In this document: positions 60,524-64,000 of the stretch, piece by piece
How the letters are laid out: each line of letters opens with the position of its first letter
Position numbering within the stretch: position 1 is the first letter of the stretch
Assembly (NCBI RefSeq): GCF_017305915.1
Contig: NZ_JAFKJN010000014.1
Span: 146,430 to 210,429 of the forward strand
Length of the DNA: 64,000 nt
Source of the DNA: Reyranella sp.
Lineage (GTDB): Bacteria; Pseudomonadota; Alphaproteobacteria; Reyranellales; Reyranellaceae
Direction: 5' to 3'
Notes under the pieces: generated by a model
What the model was told of the DNA's origin: nothing
The model's database searches: none
What the model saw: only the letters and a program-made list of their open reading frames with translations
Translations under genes and position numbers: made by a program

Positions 60524-61594
60524 ATGTCCACCCAGCGCATCTACTCGCTCCCCGTCGACATCACCGACTGGAAGTTCGACGGCCAGACCGACATCCACTT
60601 CAACTGGGAATACGACGACGGCTCGGATGCGCTGCTCGAGCTCTACGAGAAGGGCAAGAAGCAGCAGTGGGACGCCAGCACGCGGCTCGACTGGTCGCTC
60701 GAGCTCGACGAAGACAATCCGATGCAGCTCAAGGACGAGGCCTTGTCGATCCACGACACCGACGTCTGGCGCAAGATGAGCGAGAAGGAGCGGGCTTGGC
60801 TGCGTCGCGAGCTTCAGGCCAACTCGATCAGCCAGTTCATGCACGGCGAGCAGGGCGCGCTGATCGCGACCGCCAAGATCGTCGCCACCGTGCCCGACAT
60901 CAACGCCAAGTTCTATGCCGCGACCCAGGTGATGGACGAGGCGCGCCACGTCGAGAGCTACAAGCGGCTGCTGCACGAGAAGTTCAAGGTCGCGTACCCG
61001 ATCAACCAGGCGCTGAAGACGCTGCTCGAGCAGACGCTGACCGACCGGCGCTGGGACATGACCTATCTCGGCATGCAGGTGCTGATCGAGGGGCTGGCGC
61101 TGGCTGCCTTCCAGTCGATCCGCGACAAGGCGGGCAATACGCTCGCCTCGGCGGTGAACGCCTATGTGATGCAGGACGAATCGCGCCATGTGTCGTTCGG
61201 CCGGCTGGCGCTGCGCGAGTTCTATCCGCAGCTCAGCGATGCCGAGCGCGACGAGCGCGAGGAGTTCACGGTCGAGGCGCTGCATTTCATGCGCGACCGC
61301 TTCAACCAGTCGGAAGTGTGGGAGCGGCTCGGCCTGCCGGCCCAGGTGCTCGACGAGATCCACTACAATTCCAAGCAGATGAACTCGTTCCGCGGCCGGC
61401 TGTTCAGCCGCGTCGTGCCGACGGTCAAGGATATTGGCTTGTGGGGTCCCCGGGTGCAGAAGGCCTTCGCCGAGATGGGGGTGATGGACTACGCCCGGAT
61501 CGATGTCGGCGAGCAGCTCGCCAAGGACGGCCAGGTCGCCGAGGATTTCGATCGCAAGATGTTCGTCGAGAAGGCGATCGCGCCGGAAGCCTAG
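60524..61594 (+). CDS. Ferritin-like diiron protein
   Basis: The 356-residue protein has the complete ligand set of an R2-like or AurF-like diiron enzyme: Glu109 (HGEQGAL), Glu139 and His142 (DEARHVE), Glu189 (LIEGLALA), Glu219 and His222 (DESRHVSF). It likely activates oxygen for oxidation or N-oxygenation of an unknown substrate. It is too long for a simple ferritin and lacks ribonucleotide reductase radical features that I could identify. It follows a response regulator in an apparent two-gene operon. Confidence 0.8.
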   Translation: MSTQRIYSLPVDITDWKFDGQTDIHFNWEYDDGSDALLELYEKGKKQQWDASTRLDWSLELDEDNPMQLKDEALSIHDTDVWRKMSEKERAWLRRELQANSISQFMHGEQGALIATAKIVATVPDINAKFYAATQVMDEARHVESYKRLLHEKFKVAYPINQALKTLLEQTLTDRRWDMTYLGMQVLIEGLALAAFQSIRDKAGNTLASAVNAYVMQDESRHVSFGRLALREFYPQLSDAERDEREEFTVEALHFMRDRFNQSEVWERLGLPAQVLDEIHYNSKQMNSFRGRLFSRVVPTVKDIGLWGPRVQKAFAEMGVMDYARIDVGEQLAKDGQVAEDFDRKMFVEKAIAPEA

Positions 61595-61595
61595 A

Positions 61596-61844
61596 TTAGT
61601 CGGCCAGATCGTGGCCGGGCCGGTAGCGGATCAGGCTGCGGCCGGGGCTGCCGGGCCGGGGCTTGGTGACCAGGACGGGATCCTGGTCCTTTGCGGGTGC
61701 CACAACCTCGGGTGTCTGCGCCGGCGGGGTGGACCGGGAGGCGCTCAGCATGATGACGCTCGCCGCCCCGAGGGCGCCGCCGATACCGACGGCGATCCAG
61801 GTGAGGATCCACATCAGATGGCGCATCTTGCTGCCGTTCTCCAT
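61596..61844 (-). CDS. Small single-span membrane protein
   Basis: The 82-residue product has a TM segment (LMWILTWIAVGIGGALGAAS, about residues 10-32) followed by a Pro-rich tail (STPPAQTPEVVAPAKDQDP). An internal ATG at 61826 is an alternative start. It ends one base from the stop of the diiron gene on the other strand. The function is unknown. Confidence 0.5.
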   Translation of the reverse strand: MENGSKMRHLMWILTWIAVGIGGALGAASVIMLSASRSTPPAQTPEVVAPAKDQDPVLVTKPRPGSPGRSLIRYRPGHDLAD

Positions 61845-61995
61845 TCGAGGTTGTTTTTTACACAGTGGTGCAGTTTGTTGCGTTCACAAGATCGTGGGTC
61901 GGTTCCGATGTTTGGCCGCCGCTCCTCATGTCGCCTCTGAGGATGAAACTATAGGAGGCGCTTGCTGCGCTGCACCCGATTTCGGGTTTCTGTTG

Positions 61996-62613
61996 TCACA
62001 GGGTCGCAACAACCATCAGCAGCAGCGCCGCCGGCACGATCAAGGGCCAGGGCAGCACCGCAATCAGCAGCACGCCCGCGACCGCGCCGACCAGGTAGCC
62101 GGTCCAGGTCAGCGCCAGCAGCCGCGGCCCCATGACGACCGAGGGCGGCGGGTGGCGGGCCGGCCAGGCGCGATCGAGCGTCGCCTCGGCGATGCGGGCG
62201 AGCGTGCTGGTGACCACCACGGTGCTGACGGCGGTCCCGGCGAAGTGGGTGATCGCCGAGGCCTGCAGGCCCATCGCCAGCGCGACCAGCAGCAGCGCGG
62301 GCTCGCGGCCGATCGGCAGGAAGTCGACGACCGCCAGCACGACCGCCTCGAGCAGCAGCGGCACCGCTTGCCTGCGCCCCAGCCGGAGCAGCAGGCGCGC
62401 CAGCATCGCGCCCAGGAAGAAGGTGCCGAGCGGCGCCATGCGCTTGGCCGCCAGCGCGACGTCGCCCTGGCCCAGCGCCATGCCGGCCAGCACGGTGTTG
62501 CCGGTCATGTTGGCCGCGAACACGCCGCCCATGGCGACGTAGCCCACCGCGTCGGCCATGCCGGCGACGATCGTGAGCAGGCCGGCTTGCATCAGCGGCC
62601 GCATGGCTGTCAT
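61996..62613 (-). CDS. DUF1275 (YoaK-like) membrane protein
   Basis: From the ATG at 62613 (MTAMRPLMQAGLLTIVAGMA) the protein has 205 residues with about six TM segments. The family pattern is present: DAVGYVAMGGVFAANMTGNT at the start and MGLQASAITHFAGTAVSTVV in the middle. Longer starts would run into the divergent TctC gene. The molecular function of DUF1275 is not established. The 150 bases on its far side (61845-61995) hold no gene I can see. Confidence 0.85.
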   Translation of the reverse strand: MTAMRPLMQAGLLTIVAGMADAVGYVAMGGVFAANMTGNTVLAGMALGQGDVALAAKRMAPLGTFFLGAMLARLLLRLGRRQAVPLLLEAVVLAVVDFLPIGREPALLLVALAMGLQASAITHFAGTAVSTVVVTSTLARIAEATLDRAWPARHPPPSVVMGPRLLALTWTGYLVGAVAGVLLIAVLPWPLIVPAALLLMVVATL

Positions 62614-62671
62614 CGGCAGTGGCACCCTGGTTGCTGGTTCGTCATAGTCCGCCTCGGGGAACCATAAACAA

Positions 62672-63652
62672 ATGAATACGACGACCCTGACCCGGCGCCA
62701 CCTGCTGCAGGCGAGCCCGCTGGCGCTGCTGCCGCCGCAGACCCTGGGGCAGGCCTGGCCGAACCGGCCGCTGCGCTTCGTGGTGCCGGCAGCACCGGGA
62801 GCCGGCATCCTCGACATCATCGGCCGCCTGCTCGCCCAGCACCTCGCGCGCAAGCTCGGCCAGCAGGTCGTGGTCGAGAACAAGCCGGGAGCCGCCAACA
62901 ATGTCGGTGCCGAGTTCGTCGCCCACGCGCCGGCCGACGGCCATACGCTGCTGATGTGCAACAGCTCGCTGGCGGTGGCCGACCATCTCTATGCGCGGCT
63001 GGGCTACAAGCCGATGTCCGACCTCTTGCCGGTGACCCAGGTCAACTCGGCGCCGCTGATCCTGGTGGCCCATCCCTCGGTGCCGGTGAGCACTGTGCAG
63101 GAGCTGATCGCCTACGCCAAGGCCAACCCGGGCATGCTGAACTACGGCTCGGCCGGCATCGGCAGCACGCCGTTCCTCGCCACCGAGCTGTTCAAGTCGA
63201 TGACCGGCATCGACCTCGTGCACGTGCCGTACCGCGGCGGCGCGCTGGCGCTCGCCGACCTGGCGGCCGGCCAGGTCTCGGTGATGATCGAGAACGTGCC
63301 GGGCAGCGTGCCGCTGGTGCGCGACGGCCGGCTGAAGGCGCTGGCGATCACCAGCCGCCATCGCTCGCCGCTGGTGCCCGACCTGCCGACGATGGGCGAG
63401 GCGGGTGTCGCGGGTTACGAGATGATCGGCTGGAACGGCGTCTTCGTCGCGACCGGCACGGCGCCGCGCATCGTCGACAAGCTGCACGACGCGCTGGTCG
63501 GCATCATCGCCACGCCGGAGCTCAAGGCGCAGCTCGCCGAGCTCGGCGCCGAGCCGGTCGGCAACTCGCCTGCCGAGTTCGTCGCTTTCATGCGCGGCGA
63601 GCATGAGCGCTGGGGCCGGATCATCCGCGAGCGCGGGATCAAGCCCGAGTAG
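62672..63652 (+). CDS. TctC/Bug-type carboxylate-binding protein
   Basis: The 326-residue protein has a Tat-like signal (TLTRRHLLQASPLALLP) and the family start LRFVVPAAPGAGILDIIGR, then VVVENKPGAANNVGAEFVA and HVPYRGGALALADLAAGQVS. As with the other two in this window there is no tctA or tctB beside it. It is divergent from the DUF1275 gene with 58 bases between the starts. The ligand is an unknown carboxylate or related compound. Confidence 0.9.
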   Translation: MNTTTLTRRHLLQASPLALLPPQTLGQAWPNRPLRFVVPAAPGAGILDIIGRLLAQHLARKLGQQVVVENKPGAANNVGAEFVAHAPADGHTLLMCNSSLAVADHLYARLGYKPMSDLLPVTQVNSAPLILVAHPSVPVSTVQELIAYAKANPGMLNYGSAGIGSTPFLATELFKSMTGIDLVHVPYRGGALALADLAAGQVSVMIENVPGSVPLVRDGRLKALAITSRHRSPLVPDLPTMGEAGVAGYEMIGWNGVFVATGTAPRIVDKLHDALVGIIATPELKAQLAELGAEPVGNSPAEFVAFMRGEHERWGRIIRERGIKPE

Positions 63653-63731
63653 CCTGTTCGGCTGTGGATAAGCCCGTGCGGGCGAAGCTCATTCTGGGCA
63701 ATGGAATGCGATTCGCGCCCCTGATTCCCTA

Positions 63732-63852
63732 GAGCATATTCCGTTCGGCTGGAATCAGCCGAACGGAATATGCCTGCTGCAACAACAACGCCCGTGCGCG
63801 CATTACCGGGCAGATGGAACCGCGGGCGGTTCCATCTGCCCGGAAATCGCTC
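63732..63852. mobile_element. MITE-like palindromic element copy 3, full length
   Basis: This 121-bp copy matches the element in parE at all but four positions. It has the same GAGCATATTCCG and CGGAAATCGCTC ends, the same two hairpins (second loop CGGG in place of TGAG), and TA on both sides (63730-63731 and 63853-63854). It is intergenic, downstream of the third TctC gene. Equal length and near identity suggest recent spread. Confidence 0.88.
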
Positions 63853-64000
63853 TAGCCTGCATTTCTCACCGAGAGGTAGATTGGCAGGCGGCGCGAGAGC
63901 GGTATGCGGAGGTTGAGCAGGCGTGCCGAAGGCGTCTGTCGGAAGCTGGTTTTGGCCGTGCGCCGTTGGCCGCGGGATGGCGGTGCGGAGGGCAATCGCG
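63853..64000. other. End of window, no confident gene
   Basis: The last 148 bases show an open plus-strand frame (VDWQAARERYAEVEQACRRR) that could be the start or middle of a gene, but no start codon with a ribosome site is visible and the window ends. Together with 63653-63731 this makes a gap of over 300 bases that contains only the mobile repeat. Confidence 0.3.

Noticed and set aside
63856..64000. Possible gene start at the window end, and a gene interrupted by the third MITE copy
   Set aside because: Joining the flanks across the element gives an open frame but with an early in-frame stop upstream and no start codon, so there is no convincing disrupted gene here.

Overview
The window is GC-rich, densely coded chromosomal DNA from a proteobacterium, most likely an alphaproteobacterium of the Reyranella or Bradyrhizobium-like soil and water type. 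That placement is an inference. It rests on many solute-binding proteins (three TctC/Bug, three LIV-type, one peptide-type), five acyl-CoA ligase-like enzymes, Tat-type signals, and a two-domain RibA with a degenerate N-terminus. I see no rRNA or tRNA gene, CRISPR array, phage region or complete insertion sequence.

Layout. (1) 1-6813: a metal or cation RND efflux operon (adaptor, pump, outer-membrane factor cut by the window edge) on the minus strand, divergent from a response regulator and histidine kinase. (2) 6899-16576: an acyl-CoA ligase, a full LIV-type ABC importer (livG, livH, livM, binding protein, livF), a phenylacetate-CoA-ligase-like enzyme and a GNAT protein. A parDE toxin-antitoxin remnant lies in its middle. 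(3) 16542-19819: small secreted proteins, a frameshifted M15 peptidase, a TctC protein and a Tat-exported isoaspartyl-methyltransferase-like protein. (4) 19910-25102: a tightly overlapping four-gene operon (polytopic spermidine-synthase-like protein, secreted alpha/beta hydrolase, PhnZ-like HD oxygenase, PLP-dependent dehydratase). (5) 25181-38847: mostly minus-strand catabolic genes: triheme cytochrome c, peptide-type binding protein, thioesterase, zinc-type reductase, two acyl-CoA ligases, a VOC protein, a lone HyuB, Nudix, and a Tat-exported GH1 glucosidase. (6) 38901-45322: small genes and decayed genes (a GFA gene with a frameshift, an alkB gene with an internal deletion), plus a TctC-PrpF-XthA operon and a MarR locus. 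(7) 45339-51810: a LIV binding protein, a probably Fur-controlled TonB receptor and PepSY protein, and alanine dehydrogenase. (8) 52008-58351: a second complete LIV importer with an acyl-CoA ligase. (9) 58528-63652: RibA, an OmpR-type regulator with a diiron ferritin-like protein, a DUF1275 protein and a third TctC.

The most striking observation is a 121-bp palindromic element with TA target duplication. It splits a parE toxin gene at 14218-14338. Removing it rejoins the toxin in frame. A full copy (4 differences in 121) lies at 63732-63852 and a short copy at 27084-27155. This is a MITE-like mobile repeat with direct evidence of an insertion. Several other inverted-repeat families sit between genes, and some supply the stop codons of neighbouring genes.

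Functionally, the two LIV importers linked to CoA ligases, together with the other ligases, thioesterase and reductase, suggest uptake and CoA activation of organic acids. The substrates cannot be read from sequence.
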